Assembly: GCF_000192865.1 (NCBI RefSeq)
Contig: NC_015276.1
Location: forward strand, 4,210,501-4,274,500
DNA length: 64,000 bases
Direction: 5' to 3'
Origin: Marinomonas mediterranea MMB-1
GTDB lineage: Bacteria > Pseudomonadota > Gammaproteobacteria > Pseudomonadales > Marinomonadaceae
The notes under the pieces were generated by a model. The model searched no databases. It was given only the letters and a program-made list of their open reading frames with translations, and was not told where the DNA came from. Both the position numbers and the translations under genes were made by a program. Shown here piece by piece: positions 44,060-53,137 of the stretch (position 1 is its first letter; every line of letters begins with the position of its first letter).

Positions 44060-44917
44060 ATGCATAACTATTTAGATATCAGCCAAGTATCCATTGAATT
44101 CCCGACACCAAAAGGCCCTTTTAAAGCCTTGGATAGAGTGGATCTAAAAATACAACAAGGCGAATTTGTTTCTCTTATCGGTCACTCCGGCTGTGGTAAG
44201 TCGACCGTCCTTAATATTGTCGCAGGCCTTTACGATGCCACCGAAGGCGGCATCATGTTAGGCGGCAAAGAAGTAAAAGGGCCGGGGCCAGAACGCGCCG
44301 TCGTCTTTCAAAACCACTCTCTTTTACCTTGGTTAACGGCCTATCAAAACGTCGAGCTTGCGGTAAAGCAGGTTTTTAAAGGTAAGAAAAGCAAACAAGA
44401 AATGCACGACTGGATCTGTCACAACCTTGAGTTAGTACACATGACTCACGCGATCGACAAACGTCCTGACGAAATTTCCGGTGGTATGAAACAACGTGTC
44501 GGTATCGCTCGTGCGTTGGCAATGGAACCCAGCGTTCTACTGATGGACGAACCCTTCGGCGCACTGGACGCACTGACTCGTGCGCACCTTCAGGATTCCC
44601 TAATGGAGATCCAAACCGACCTGAACAATACCGTCATTATGATTACCCATGACGTGGATGAAGCGGTACTTCTTTCTGACCGTATTGTCATGATGACCAA
44701 CGGTCCCGCAGCCACAGTAGGTGAAATTCTCCACGTAGACCTTGAACGTCCTCGAGACCGCTTAGCACTGGCAAACGACCCTAAATACGTCGATTACCGA
44801 GCGCAAGTGCTGACGTTCCTTTATGAGAAGCAAAAAAAAGTAGAAACGCTGGATAAACACAGAACCAACGCAAAAAGCGGCACCAAGAACAACGAACCGA
44901 ATGCAAAGCAGGCTTAA
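44060..44917 (+). CDS. nrtD: Nitrate ABC transporter, ATP-binding protein
   Basis: 285 residues, one ABC domain: Walker A LIGHSGCGKST, Q-loop VVFQNHSLLPWLT, signature ISGGMKQRVGIARALA, Walker B VLLMDEPFGALDA and H-loop MITHDVDEAV. It has no fused binding domain, so it corresponds to NrtD/NasD rather than NrtC. The C-terminal tail is short, basic and low in complexity. Energises NrtB on the cytoplasmic face. Confidence 0.93.
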   Translation: MHNYLDISQVSIEFPTPKGPFKALDRVDLKIQQGEFVSLIGHSGCGKSTVLNIVAGLYDATEGGIMLGGKEVKGPGPERAVVFQNHSLLPWLTAYQNVELAVKQVFKGKKSKQEMHDWICHNLELVHMTHAIDKRPDEISGGMKQRVGIARALAMEPSVLLMDEPFGALDALTRAHLQDSLMEIQTDLNNTVIMITHDVDEAVLLSDRIVMMTNGPAATVGEILHVDLERPRDRLALANDPKYVDYRAQVLTFLYEKQKKVETLDKHRTNAKSGTKNNEPNAKQA

Positions 44918-44943
44918 ACGAGTCATTCGTTAAGAATTCAATT

Positions 44944-46227
44944 ATGACAAAACAACACCTAATCATCATCGGCGGCGGAATGGCGGGCAGTAAGCTTGCT
45001 AGCGAACTGTTAACCAAAGCCCCAGATCAATACAGGATTACGGTGATTGGTGAAGAAGCTCGCATTGGTTACAACCGAATTATGCTGTCTTCCCTTCTTG
45101 CGGGGGAAATTAAAGAACAGGATATGAACCTCATCAATGTAGATGAGCTTTCAGAGCAAGGTGTTCAATTTATTTGTGACGATCCTGCGATCCGTGTTTC
45201 CTATGATCATAAGCAGGTTGTGTTGCGTTCAGGCACATCCCTTAATTTCGATAAAGTCGTATTCGCTACCGGTTCTCGCTCAAGAACGTTAGATATTCAG
45301 GGTAACGACGCCCTCAATGTCATCGGCTTTCGAGACTGGCAAGATGTCGACGCAATGGCAGCATTACCAGAACGAAGCAAGGTAACGGTCATCGGTGCCG
45401 GTTTACTCGGTTTAGAGGCCGCCGTTGGTTTGACAAAACGAGGCCATACAGCGACGGTTGTGCATCGTTCAGGGCACATATTAAATCGCCAACTCGACCA
45501 GAAAGCGGCATCGCTTTTACAAAATAAACTGGAGAGTATGGGCATTGCATTTCGTCTTGGCGTTAACCCGACCAAGCTAATAAAGAGTGAACAAAACCTA
45601 GTACACAGCGTTGTGCTTGACGATAAAAGCACACTAGAGACGCAATGCGTTGTCATGGCCGCAGGCATCACGCCAGAAACGCAGTTGGCTAAATCGTCAG
45701 GGCTTATCGTTAATCGCGCCATTCAGGTCAATGAGCGTCTTCAGACATCCGTCGAAGGTGTCTACGCCATTGGCGAATGCTCGGAGTTCGCCAACACGAC
45801 TTTTGGGGTGGTCGCCCCGATATGGGATCAAATTGACGTGCTTTGCGAACAGTTAATCGTATCAAGTCAGTACGCTTTGGCACACAATGAAACACCAAAG
45901 TTTCGCATCAACCCGATTCCGGTCAAGCTTAAAGTGTCTGGAATCAACCTGTTTTCCGTCGGTGATTTAAGTTCTTTCACCGATAGCAACTCCATCACAT
46001 TTGTAGATGCATCGCAGCATCATTACCGCCGACTCGTGGTCAACGACGACAAACTCGTCGGCGCAATTCTTTTTGGCAACGTCGCCGACGGTGGCTGGTA
46101 CTTCCAGCTTATACAGAATCAAACCAATGTCAGCGCTTTACTAGATCGTCTTATATTCGGAGAAGCCTATTGCACTCCGATAGAGCACGAGAAAGAGCTC
46201 TTAGAAAAACGACATAAAGCAAGCTGA
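44944..46227 (+). CDS. FAD-dependent NAD(P)H oxidoreductase of nitrate assimilation
   Basis: 427 residues, related to the N-terminal half of NirB and to NasC/rubredoxin reductases. FAD motif IIIGGGMAGSKLASELL at the start, NAD motif VTVIGAGLLGLEAAVGLTKRG (about 145), and the second FAD segment VEGVYAIGECSEF. It has no iron-sulfur domain. By position it probably passes electrons from NAD(P)H to NasA, the job NasC does in Klebsiella. Starts 26 bases after nrtD and ends 15 before nirB. The electron path is inferred. Confidence 0.87.
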   Translation: MTKQHLIIIGGGMAGSKLASELLTKAPDQYRITVIGEEARIGYNRIMLSSLLAGEIKEQDMNLINVDELSEQGVQFICDDPAIRVSYDHKQVVLRSGTSLNFDKVVFATGSRSRTLDIQGNDALNVIGFRDWQDVDAMAALPERSKVTVIGAGLLGLEAAVGLTKRGHTATVVHRSGHILNRQLDQKAASLLQNKLESMGIAFRLGVNPTKLIKSEQNLVHSVVLDDKSTLETQCVVMAAGITPETQLAKSSGLIVNRAIQVNERLQTSVEGVYAIGECSEFANTTFGVVAPIWDQIDVLCEQLIVSSQYALAHNETPKFRINPIPVKLKVSGINLFSVGDLSSFTDSNSITFVDASQHHYRRLVVNDDKLVGAILFGNVADGGWYFQLIQNQTNVSALLDRLIFGEAYCTPIEHEKELLEKRHKAS

Positions 46228-46242
46228 GATACGAGGGCTTCT

Positions 46243-48789
46243 ATGACAACGAATCAAAACAAACCACGAATCGTCGTTGTCGGTAATGGGATGGTCGGCC
46301 ATCACTTTATCGAACAACTCATTCAATCTGGTGCCAATCAAACATTTGATGTTCAGGTGTTCGGCGAAGAAAAATACATCGCATACGATCGTGTACACCT
46401 AAGCGAGTATTTTACCGGCAAAAACGCAGAAGACCTGTCACTGACCACCAGCGAATTTTACAAAGACAATAACATCGATTTCCACGCGGATACGAAAGTC
46501 GTTGCGATCGATGCACCAGCCAACAGCATACGCTTAGACGACTGCACTCAAGTGGATTACGACAAACTGATTTTAGCAACAGGCTCGTACCCATTTGTGC
46601 CACCGATTCCGGGACACAAACGAGATAATACCTTTGTTTATCGTACCTTTGATGATCTAGACGCTATGCGTGAATGCGCAAAAGACTGCAAAACAGGAAC
46701 GGTCGTAGGAGGCGGTTTACTTGGCCTTGAAGCCGCTAATGCACTCAAAAACCTCGGTTTAGAAACTCAAGTGGTCGAATTCGCACCACGTCTTATGCCC
46801 GTTCAGCTTGATGAGACTGGCGGCGCAATGCTTAAAGACATGATCGAAGGCATTGGCGTTGACGTGTATACCGCAACGGCAACAAACGAAATCGTAGACG
46901 GCGAAGCCGCATTCCACCGCATGAACTTCGCCGATGGCAGCCACTTAGAGACCGATCTCATTCTTTTCTCTGCGGGTATTCGACCTCAAGACGAATTAGC
47001 ACGCACATCCGGGCTTACTTTGGGTGAACGTGGCGGCATCGAAATCAACAATGTTTGCCAAACGTCTGTCGATAACATTTACGCCATTGGTGAATGTGCC
47101 CTTTGGAATGGCAAGATCTTTGGTTTAGTCGCGCCGGGTTACACCATGGCTAAAGTGGCCGCTGATCATGTAATAGGGAATAACAGCCTAGCCTTTGAAG
47201 GCGCTGACATGAGCACCAAACTCAAGCTACTCGGCTGTGATGTCGGTTCGATTGGCGATGCTCACCAAGCAACACAAGGCGCTAAATCTTTTGTCTATCA
47301 AGATGAAATAAGCAACGCCTACCGTAAAATAGTTGTATCAGAGGACGGATCAAAACTATTAGGCGCAGTATTAGTCGGCGACAACAGTTACTACGATACT
47401 TTACTGCAATATTACCTAAACGGCATCGATCTTCCGAAAGAACCTCAAGGGCTCATTCTGCCGGCATCAGATGGCGCACCAGCCGCACTGGGCGTTGACG
47501 CACTGCCTGATACGGCATCAATCTGCAGTTGTCACAATGTCACAAAAGCCGACATCAATGCCGCTGTCGCAGGCGGAGCAACCGGCGTTGCCGATGTAAA
47601 AGGCATCACCAAAGCAGCAACTGGGTGTGGCGGTTGTGCCGCGTTACTGAAAAAAGTGGTCGATAACGAATTGCTCGCCCTTGGCATTGAAGTCAGCACG
47701 GATATCTGCGAGCACTTTGCCTACACCCGTCAAGATTTGTTCAACCTAATTAAGGTCGAAGGCATTAAAACCTTCGCTGAACTGTTAGATAAGCACGGCA
47801 AAGGAAAAGGCTGCGATATCTGTAAACCAGCGGTCGGCTCGATTTTAGCCAGTGTATGGAACGATTACGTTTTAGGAAAAGAGCACGTCGCCTTACAAGA
47901 CACTAACGACCGTTATCTAGCAAACATGCAAAAAGACGGCACCTACTCGGTCGTGCCACGTATTCCCGGCGGAGAAATCACACCCGACGGCTTAATCGCC
48001 ATCGGCGACGTCGCCAAACGCTATAACCTCTACACTAAGATCACAGGCGGTCAGCGAATTGACCTGTTTGGTGCAACCTTACCGCAACTGCCTAAAATCT
48101 GGTCAGAACTAGTTGATGCTGGGTTCGAAACTGGTCAAGCCTACGGTAAATCCGTTCGAACCGTTAAATCTTGTGTGGGTAGCACTTGGTGTCGTTATGG
48201 CGTAAACGATTCTGTCGGCATGGCCATCTATATAGAGAACCGCTACAAAGGACTGCGTGGTCCTCATAAAATTAAATTTGCGGTATCTGGCTGTACACGA
48301 GAGTGTGCCGAAGCTCAAAGTAAAGACATTGGTGTGATCGCCACCGAAAACGGCTGGAATCTTTATGTGTGTGGTAACGGCGGTATGAAACCACGCCATG
48401 CAGACTTGTTTGCAACCGACCTCACCGACGAAGAGCTGATTCGATACATAGACCGAGTTCTAATGCTTTACGTCAAAACAGCGGATCGCCTGCAACGAAC
48501 CGCAACCTGGATGGACAACCTAGAAGGTGGGTTAGATTACCTCAAAGACGTGATCATTGAAGACTCTCTTGACCTTGGTGCGGAACTCGAAGCGCAAATG
48601 CAACACATTGTCGATACGTTCCAATGCGAATGGACGACCACATTAAAAGACGAAAAAGCGTTGAAAAAATTCCGTCAGTTTGTGAACGCCGACGAGGAAG
48701 ACAACAACGTCGTCTTTGTTGAAGAACGAGGTCAAATTCGCCCTGCGACCGAGTCCGAGAAATACGAATTAATCGCCAAAGCGGTTTAG
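46243..48789 (+). CDS. nirB: Assimilatory NAD(P)H nitrite reductase, large subunit
   Basis: 848 residues, the normal NirB length. In order: FAD/NAD oxidoreductase (VVVGNGMVGHHFIEQL; TVVGGGLLGLEAANALKNLG; IYAIGECALW), a [2Fe-2S] BFD-type domain (SICSCHNVTKADINAA with GCGGCAALL), a second Cys-containing segment (GKGCDICKPAVG), and the sulfite/nitrite reductase module with siroheme and [4Fe-4S] ligands CVGSTWCRYG and SGCTRECAEAQ. Reduces nitrite to ammonium with six electrons in the cytoplasm. Confidence 0.97.
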   Translation: MTTNQNKPRIVVVGNGMVGHHFIEQLIQSGANQTFDVQVFGEEKYIAYDRVHLSEYFTGKNAEDLSLTTSEFYKDNNIDFHADTKVVAIDAPANSIRLDDCTQVDYDKLILATGSYPFVPPIPGHKRDNTFVYRTFDDLDAMRECAKDCKTGTVVGGGLLGLEAANALKNLGLETQVVEFAPRLMPVQLDETGGAMLKDMIEGIGVDVYTATATNEIVDGEAAFHRMNFADGSHLETDLILFSAGIRPQDELARTSGLTLGERGGIEINNVCQTSVDNIYAIGECALWNGKIFGLVAPGYTMAKVAADHVIGNNSLAFEGADMSTKLKLLGCDVGSIGDAHQATQGAKSFVYQDEISNAYRKIVVSEDGSKLLGAVLVGDNSYYDTLLQYYLNGIDLPKEPQGLILPASDGAPAALGVDALPDTASICSCHNVTKADINAAVAGGATGVADVKGITKAATGCGGCAALLKKVVDNELLALGIEVSTDICEHFAYTRQDLFNLIKVEGIKTFAELLDKHGKGKGCDICKPAVGSILASVWNDYVLGKEHVALQDTNDRYLANMQKDGTYSVVPRIPGGEITPDGLIAIGDVAKRYNLYTKITGGQRIDLFGATLPQLPKIWSELVDAGFETGQAYGKSVRTVKSCVGSTWCRYGVNDSVGMAIYIENRYKGLRGPHKIKFAVSGCTRECAEAQSKDIGVIATENGWNLYVCGNGGMKPRHADLFATDLTDEELIRYIDRVLMLYVKTADRLQRTATWMDNLEGGLDYLKDVIIEDSLDLGAELEAQMQHIVDTFQCEWTTTLKDEKALKKFRQFVNADEEDNNVVFVEERGQIRPATESEKYELIAKAV

Positions 48790-48808
48790 AACGTCACCCC
48801 CTTGTACA

Positions 48809-48832
48809 CCCTCCCCTTACTAAGGGAGAGGG
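48809..48832 (+). repeat. GC-rich hairpin between nirB and nirD
   Basis: CCCTCCCCTT pairs with AAGGGAGAGGG-type bases around a four-base loop, with one mismatch. It lies 20 bases after the nirB stop. May stabilise or trim the nirB message, or be a short repeat; no T-run follows. Confidence 0.5.
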
Positions 48833-48859
48833 AAAAGGTAGCCGTTAAGAGGTACAAAA

Positions 48860-49192
48860 ATGAACTGGAAATACATTTGTCATCAAGACGAACTAGAAAA
48901 CGAAATCGGAACTGCTGCGCTTGTAAACGGACAACAAATTGCGTTGTTTCGCATTGATGAAGCAGAACACATCAAAATCTTTGCTCTGTCTAATTGGGAT
49001 CCTTTTGGCAAAGCCAATGTACTTTCGAGAGGGATTGTAGGCGATTTAAACGGACAACCCGTGATCGCGAGCCCGTTATACAAACAGCATTTCAACCTTG
49101 AAAACGGTCATTGCCTAGAAGATGAAAATTGCATTTTACCCACTTGGCAAACCAAGATTGAAAACGGCGACGTATTTGTAGCGGTGAACTAA
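48860..49192 (+). CDS. nirD: Nitrite reductase small subunit
   Basis: 110 residues, the usual NirD length. Rieske-like fold without cluster ligands: WKYICHQDELENEIGTAALV, IALFRI, IKIFALSNWDPFGKANVLSR, GQPVIASPLYKQHFNLENG, CLEDEN. As in other NirD proteins the Rieske Cys/His set is incomplete, so it supports NirB rather than carrying a [2Fe-2S] cluster. Last gene of the first nitrate unit. Confidence 0.95.
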   Translation: MNWKYICHQDELENEIGTAALVNGQQIALFRIDEAEHIKIFALSNWDPFGKANVLSRGIVGDLNGQPVIASPLYKQHFNLENGHCLEDENCILPTWQTKIENGDVFVAVN

Positions 49193-49208
49193 AACCAAAG
49201 CGCTCAAA

Positions 49209-49250
49209 TAGATAAGGTGTATTGGCGAATGGCGCTGTACACCTTATCTA
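49209..49250. terminator. Bidirectional terminator after nirD
   Basis: A 13-bp perfect stem TAGATAAGGTGTA / TACACCTTATCTA with a 16-base loop, followed by TCTCTCTTT, between nirD and the convergent GST gene. Confidence 0.75.
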
Positions 49251-49257
49251 TCTCTCT

Positions 49258-49893
49258 TTAAATACTATTTCTAAGACCCTCAAAGCTCGGTTTTTCGGCC
49301 AATGTCTCAAGGCTAATTGTTTCCAATACGTCGCTGAACGGTGATTTTTCAAGAAAAGCTTCAATCTCTCCTGCTGCATGTTGTTCAAACAGCGCCTCAT
49401 GGCGAAGTTGTATATACGCTAGGGCAATATGAAAGTATAACGTCGCCAGTGTTTTCTCTTTGTACGCGGGATTATTTCGAATGTCTGTTTTCGACCTTAA
49501 AAGCGCTTCATTTAGCCCCTCGATACCACGCATAGTCAGTTCGTTCTTGCCCTCGGTAAAGCGCTTCAATGCCACCGTTTTAAACGCCACGTCCATTAGA
49601 GTTTTGGCTGAACCAAGCAGTGCCATTTCTTGTTTGTTGGTAAGGTCCATTGGTGCGAGGAAGACGTTACGATAGGTTGCGAGTAGATACTGACAAATGA
49701 CCATGCTGTCCGTCAAAACGGTTTCGTCGAGTTCCAATGCGGGGATGATACAAAAAGGATTCACCTGTTTTAATGCATCTGGCGACGACCATGGATCCAC
49801 CCAAACAAGCTCAACAGAAGCCTTTTCCGACATCAAAGCTACAGCTGTCACAACGCGTGAGAAGGGAGACGTTTCATTTAAATAAAGTTTCAT
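49258..49893 (-). CDS. Glutathione S-transferase family protein
   Basis: 211 residues from the ATG at 49891-49893, six bases after AAGGA. N-terminal thioredoxin-like domain (MKLYLNETSPFSRVVTAVAL, NPFCIIPALELDE, DSMVICQYL) with a Ser pair at the usual activation site, and a helical C-terminal domain. Substrate unknown. The MITE-like element lies 25 bases upstream of the start codon and so makes up or displaces its promoter region. Confidence 0.85.
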   Translation of the reverse strand: MKLYLNETSPFSRVVTAVALMSEKASVELVWVDPWSSPDALKQVNPFCIIPALELDETVLTDSMVICQYLLATYRNVFLAPMDLTNKQEMALLGSAKTLMDVAFKTVALKRFTEGKNELTMRGIEGLNEALLRSKTDIRNNPAYKEKTLATLYFHIALAYIQLRHEALFEQHAAGEIEAFLEKSPFSDVLETISLETLAEKPSFEGLRNSI

Positions 49894-49918
49894 CAGCAAT
49901 CCTTTTTTGACGTAATTT

Positions 49919-50057
49919 GAGACCTTTGCACGAAGTCACGAGCAAAGCCAAGACGAAGCAAAAATAGACGAAAAGCGGAGTTTATGCGTTATAAATGAGC
50001 ATTTTGAGTCTGTTTATAACACTGTATTGGAGAGCGCAGTCGTCGTGCAAAGGTCTC
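49919..50057. mobile_element. MITE-like element, long copy (139 bp) with 5-bp target duplication AATTT
   Basis: Perfect 15-bp terminal inverted repeats GAGACCTTTGCACGA / TCGTGCAAAGGTCTC, extended to 17 bp by flanking bases, bound 139 bp with no open frame of note. AATTT occurs exactly on both sides (49914-49918 and 50058-50062). Both ends match the copy at 9617-9701; the extra interior is at about 49957-50005. No transposase; it would depend on one elsewhere. Confidence 0.87.
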
Positions 50058-50207
50058 AATTTGATATGCTATTACATACCGATAGTAAATAAAGCATGCC
50101 CTATTACCCTGCACTTTGCACCAACTCAGAGCAAATTATTTTCAGGTTGGATCGATAGTCGATGCCTAGATACGCTAGTATTTTGATTTATATAAAATTT
50201 TATTAGT

Positions 50208-50223
50208 TGGCTCATAGTTTGCT
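50208..50223 (+). promoter_or_regulatory. Sigma-54 promoter of the nasA operon
   Basis: TGGCTCATAGTTTGCT fits TGGCACR-N4-TTGCW with one mismatch; the invariant GG (50209-50210) and GC (50221-50222) have exact spacing. Transcription would start near 50234. A direct GCAC repeat (TGCACTTTGCACC, 50110-50122) about 115 bases upstream could be an activator site, but it is not a palindrome. Confidence 0.8.
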
Positions 50224-50262
50224 TTATATAAAATGCTTCTAGTAAGCACGACGATTAGCTTG

Positions 50263-50366
50263 TCGTACTCGGTGGTGGGTACGATCAGTCAGGCAATGTG
50301 GCCCAGTTTCCCTTAGAGAAGGTGCGTTTTTCGCGGTTTCTCTAAGGGAAACTGGGCCTTTTTTTT
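50263..50366 (+). promoter_or_regulatory. nasA leader: hexaloop hairpin and 21-bp intrinsic terminator (candidate attenuator)
   Basis: A hairpin TCGTACTC-GGTGGT-GGGTACGA (50263-50284) with a six-base loop is followed by a perfect 21-bp stem, 50300-50320 pairing with 50338-50358 (GGCCCAGTTTCCCTTAGAG on the left arm), and then eight T (50359-50366). The terminator ends 17 bases before the nasA start codon. Such a strong terminator in a leader requires an antitermination mechanism for expression. The hexaloop has G at position 4 but G, not A, at position 1. Confidence 0.85.
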
Positions 50367-50383
50367 GGACGAGAGGTAGACAA

Positions 50384-53137
50384 GTGCAGGTGATAGGTAA
50401 AACAACCTGCCCGTATTGCGGGGTTGGCTGTGGTGTCGATTTTCCAGTCAATGAGTGGAAAGAAGATATCAGACCGCTTGAGAACAATAAAAATAAAGTA
50501 TGCGGTGATGCCCATCATCCTGCTAATTTTGGTCGCCTGTGTGTTAAAGGCAGTAACTTAATCGATACGCTTGGGCTCGATGGACGTTTGTTGCACCCCG
50601 TTGTAAAGGGTAAACAAGCATCTTGGGATACTGCTCTAGACACAATCAGCACAAAAATAAAGCAAGTCGTTGAGGAGTACGGGCCCGACGCTTTTGCTTT
50701 CTACCTCTCGGGCCAAATTCTTACCGAAGATTATTATGTGGCCAATAAGCTCGCCAAAGGGTTTATTGGCACAGCGAACGTCGATACCAATTCTCGACTC
50801 TGCATGGCGTCAGCCGTGGTCGGCTACAAGCGTGCTTTCGGCACAGACACGGTTCCCTGTTGTTACGAAGATTTAGAGCAGTGTGATCTTCTGATTATGA
50901 TTGGTTCCAATGCGGCTTGGACGCATCCCGTTTTGTTTCAACGTATATCCGCCGCAAAACAAAAACGTCCTGAAATGAAAGTCGTCGTAATAGACCCAAG
51001 AGAAACGGCTACGTGCGATATTGCAGATCTTCACCTTGCTATAACGCCCGGCAGTGACGCGCTTATATTTAACACTCTGCTGGTTGAATCGGAACGCCGA
51101 GGTAAACTGGATTATCAATTTATCAATGATCACACCAACGGCTTCAAAGACACTGTTCAAGCGGCTCGCGCATCCTCACCAAGCATCGAAAACACCGCGC
51201 AAGAAGCGGGCATCTCAGTCAACGAGCTAAGCCAGTTAGTCAAATGGTGGTGCCAAACAGAACGCTCGGTTTCTTTTTATTCTCAAGGTGTTAACCAATC
51301 TTCCAGCGGTGTAGACAAAGCCAATGCCATTATTAATTGCCATCTTGCAACCGGTCGTATTGGCCGCGAAGGCATGGGACCGTTTTCAATTACTGGTCAA
51401 CCTAACGCGATGGGTGGCCGAGAAGTCGGCGGACTCGCAAACCAATTAGCGGCACATATGGACTTTACCACACCCGGCGCCATAGATTTAGTCCAACAGT
51501 TTTGGCACGCGCCCAAAATGGCAACGCAGAACGGCCTAAAAGCCGTCGATATGTTTCAAGCCATCGAAGAAGGCAAGGTAAAAGTGGTCTGGATTATGTC
51601 GACGAACCCGATGGTCAGTTTACCAGACACCAACCAAGTCCGCAGAGCATTAGAAAAATGCGAGTTGGTGATTGTCAGTGATTGCCAAATGAACACCGAC
51701 ACAGCCGCGATGGCAGACGTATTGCTGCCCGCAACCACGTGGAGCGAAAAAGACGGAACAGTCACCAACTCGGAACGACGCATATCTCGTCAACGAGGTT
51801 TACTGCCTGCTCCTGGAGAAGCGAAACACGACTGGTGGGCAATGTGCGAAGTCGCAAAACGTATGGGCTTTATGAAGGCGTTTAACTACGCTAGCCCTAA
51901 CGAAATTTTCATCGAACACGCTGCGCTTTCCGCCTTTGAAAACGCAGGCTCAACGTTACGAGACTTTGATATTGGTGGGTTAAGTACGCTCAGCAAGCCT
52001 GAATACGATGCACTTTCGCCCATACAGTGGCCAGTTACGCCTAGCCAGCCACAAGGCACAAAGCGAATGTTTGAAGACGGTTTGTTTTTCACTCCCGACC
52101 GAAAAGCTCGCTTTATTCCCATTACGCCTAAAGCGCCTGTTGAACGTCCAAGCGAACAATGGCCTCTTGTTCTCAATACAGGACGCCTGCGCGATCAATG
52201 GCATACCATGACGCGTACAGGTAAAGCCTCTATTCTGCTCAACCACAGTGAGCAACCTTACGTGGAAATGTCACCCAGTGACGCAGAACGTTTGGCCGTA
52301 AAAGACAAAACACTGGTGAAATTAAGCTCGCGTGTTGGCGAGGTATTGATGCGCGCTAAAATCAATGAAAAACAAAAATCAGGAAACGTCTTTGTTCCGA
52401 TTCACTGGACGAACCAATACAACAGTGCAAACGTCATTTCCAGTTTGGTTCCTCAAGTATTTGACCCTCTTTCAGGACAACCAGAATCCAAACATGCTTG
52501 CGTTAATTTAGAGCCTGTAGAATGCACGTATTATGGTTATGCACTCGCTTTGAACCCACTTGAACTGTCGGCGTTTGATTACTGGAGCGACGTTACCATT
52601 CCCAAAGGGAAACGCTACGAAGTCGCGATTAAATTGCCTTTGGATCTCTCATCTCTCGTACACAAAGCGGTATATAATAAGTCGGAACAGAGCGCGAGTT
52701 CAGGCGACATTGAATGCCTGACCTATACGAACCCGATTACAAACGAACATCGCTTTGCTTTCATCACAAAAGCAGGAAGTGAGTCTCGCCTTGTCGCCGC
52801 ATTCTATTTTTCACCGCTTCCCAATTTGCCAGACAGCCGCTGGTTGACCAGCCTGTTTGAGCGAGAAGACCCGCTCAACACATCGGAACGAATCGCGCTG
52901 CTCGCAGGCTTACCGGCCGATGTCGAAGACAAAGGTGACATTATATGTTCCTGCTTCCAAGTCGGAAGCAAACAAATAGAAGCCAGCATCCACAAAGGTT
53001 GTCGTTCGGCCGAGGCACTAGGTGATTCCCTAAAATGCGGCACAAACTGCGGCTCCTGCATCCCTGAGCTAAAAGCACTCATAGAGTCCACCAGCACGAC
53101 ATCAACGACCTTAGACAGTGAGGAGTTAGCCTCATGA
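50384..53137 (+). CDS. nasA: Assimilatory nitrate reductase catalytic subunit
   Basis: 917 residues, GTG start at 50384 with GAGAGG seven bases upstream. The N-terminal [4Fe-4S] motif is CPYCGVGCGVDF with a later Cys in FGRLCVKGSN. The molybdopterin-bisMGD oxidoreductase body includes DTNSRLCMASAVVGYKRAFG, SITGQPNAMGGREVGGLANQ and a C-terminal dinucleotide-binding domain (LNTGRLRDQWHTMTRTGKA). A BFD-type [2Fe-2S] domain closes the protein (IICSCFQVGSKQIEA, GTNCGSCIPELKAL), as in Klebsiella NasA. Reduces nitrate to nitrite in the cytoplasm. Overlaps the next gene by four bases. Confidence 0.96.
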   Translation: MQVIGKTTCPYCGVGCGVDFPVNEWKEDIRPLENNKNKVCGDAHHPANFGRLCVKGSNLIDTLGLDGRLLHPVVKGKQASWDTALDTISTKIKQVVEEYGPDAFAFYLSGQILTEDYYVANKLAKGFIGTANVDTNSRLCMASAVVGYKRAFGTDTVPCCYEDLEQCDLLIMIGSNAAWTHPVLFQRISAAKQKRPEMKVVVIDPRETATCDIADLHLAITPGSDALIFNTLLVESERRGKLDYQFINDHTNGFKDTVQAARASSPSIENTAQEAGISVNELSQLVKWWCQTERSVSFYSQGVNQSSSGVDKANAIINCHLATGRIGREGMGPFSITGQPNAMGGREVGGLANQLAAHMDFTTPGAIDLVQQFWHAPKMATQNGLKAVDMFQAIEEGKVKVVWIMSTNPMVSLPDTNQVRRALEKCELVIVSDCQMNTDTAAMADVLLPATTWSEKDGTVTNSERRISRQRGLLPAPGEAKHDWWAMCEVAKRMGFMKAFNYASPNEIFIEHAALSAFENAGSTLRDFDIGGLSTLSKPEYDALSPIQWPVTPSQPQGTKRMFEDGLFFTPDRKARFIPITPKAPVERPSEQWPLVLNTGRLRDQWHTMTRTGKASILLNHSEQPYVEMSPSDAERLAVKDKTLVKLSSRVGEVLMRAKINEKQKSGNVFVPIHWTNQYNSANVISSLVPQVFDPLSGQPESKHACVNLEPVECTYYGYALALNPLELSAFDYWSDVTIPKGKRYEVAIKLPLDLSSLVHKAVYNKSEQSASSGDIECLTYTNPITNEHRFAFITKAGSESRLVAAFYFSPLPNLPDSRWLTSLFEREDPLNTSERIALLAGLPADVEDKGDIICSCFQVGSKQIEASIHKGCRSAEALGDSLKCGTNCGSCIPELKALIESTSTTSTTLDSEELAS

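Noticed and set aside
50239..50487. Minus-strand frame of 82 codons across the nasA leader
   Set aside because: Created by the long palindrome of the terminator and the start of nasA; no ribosome site.
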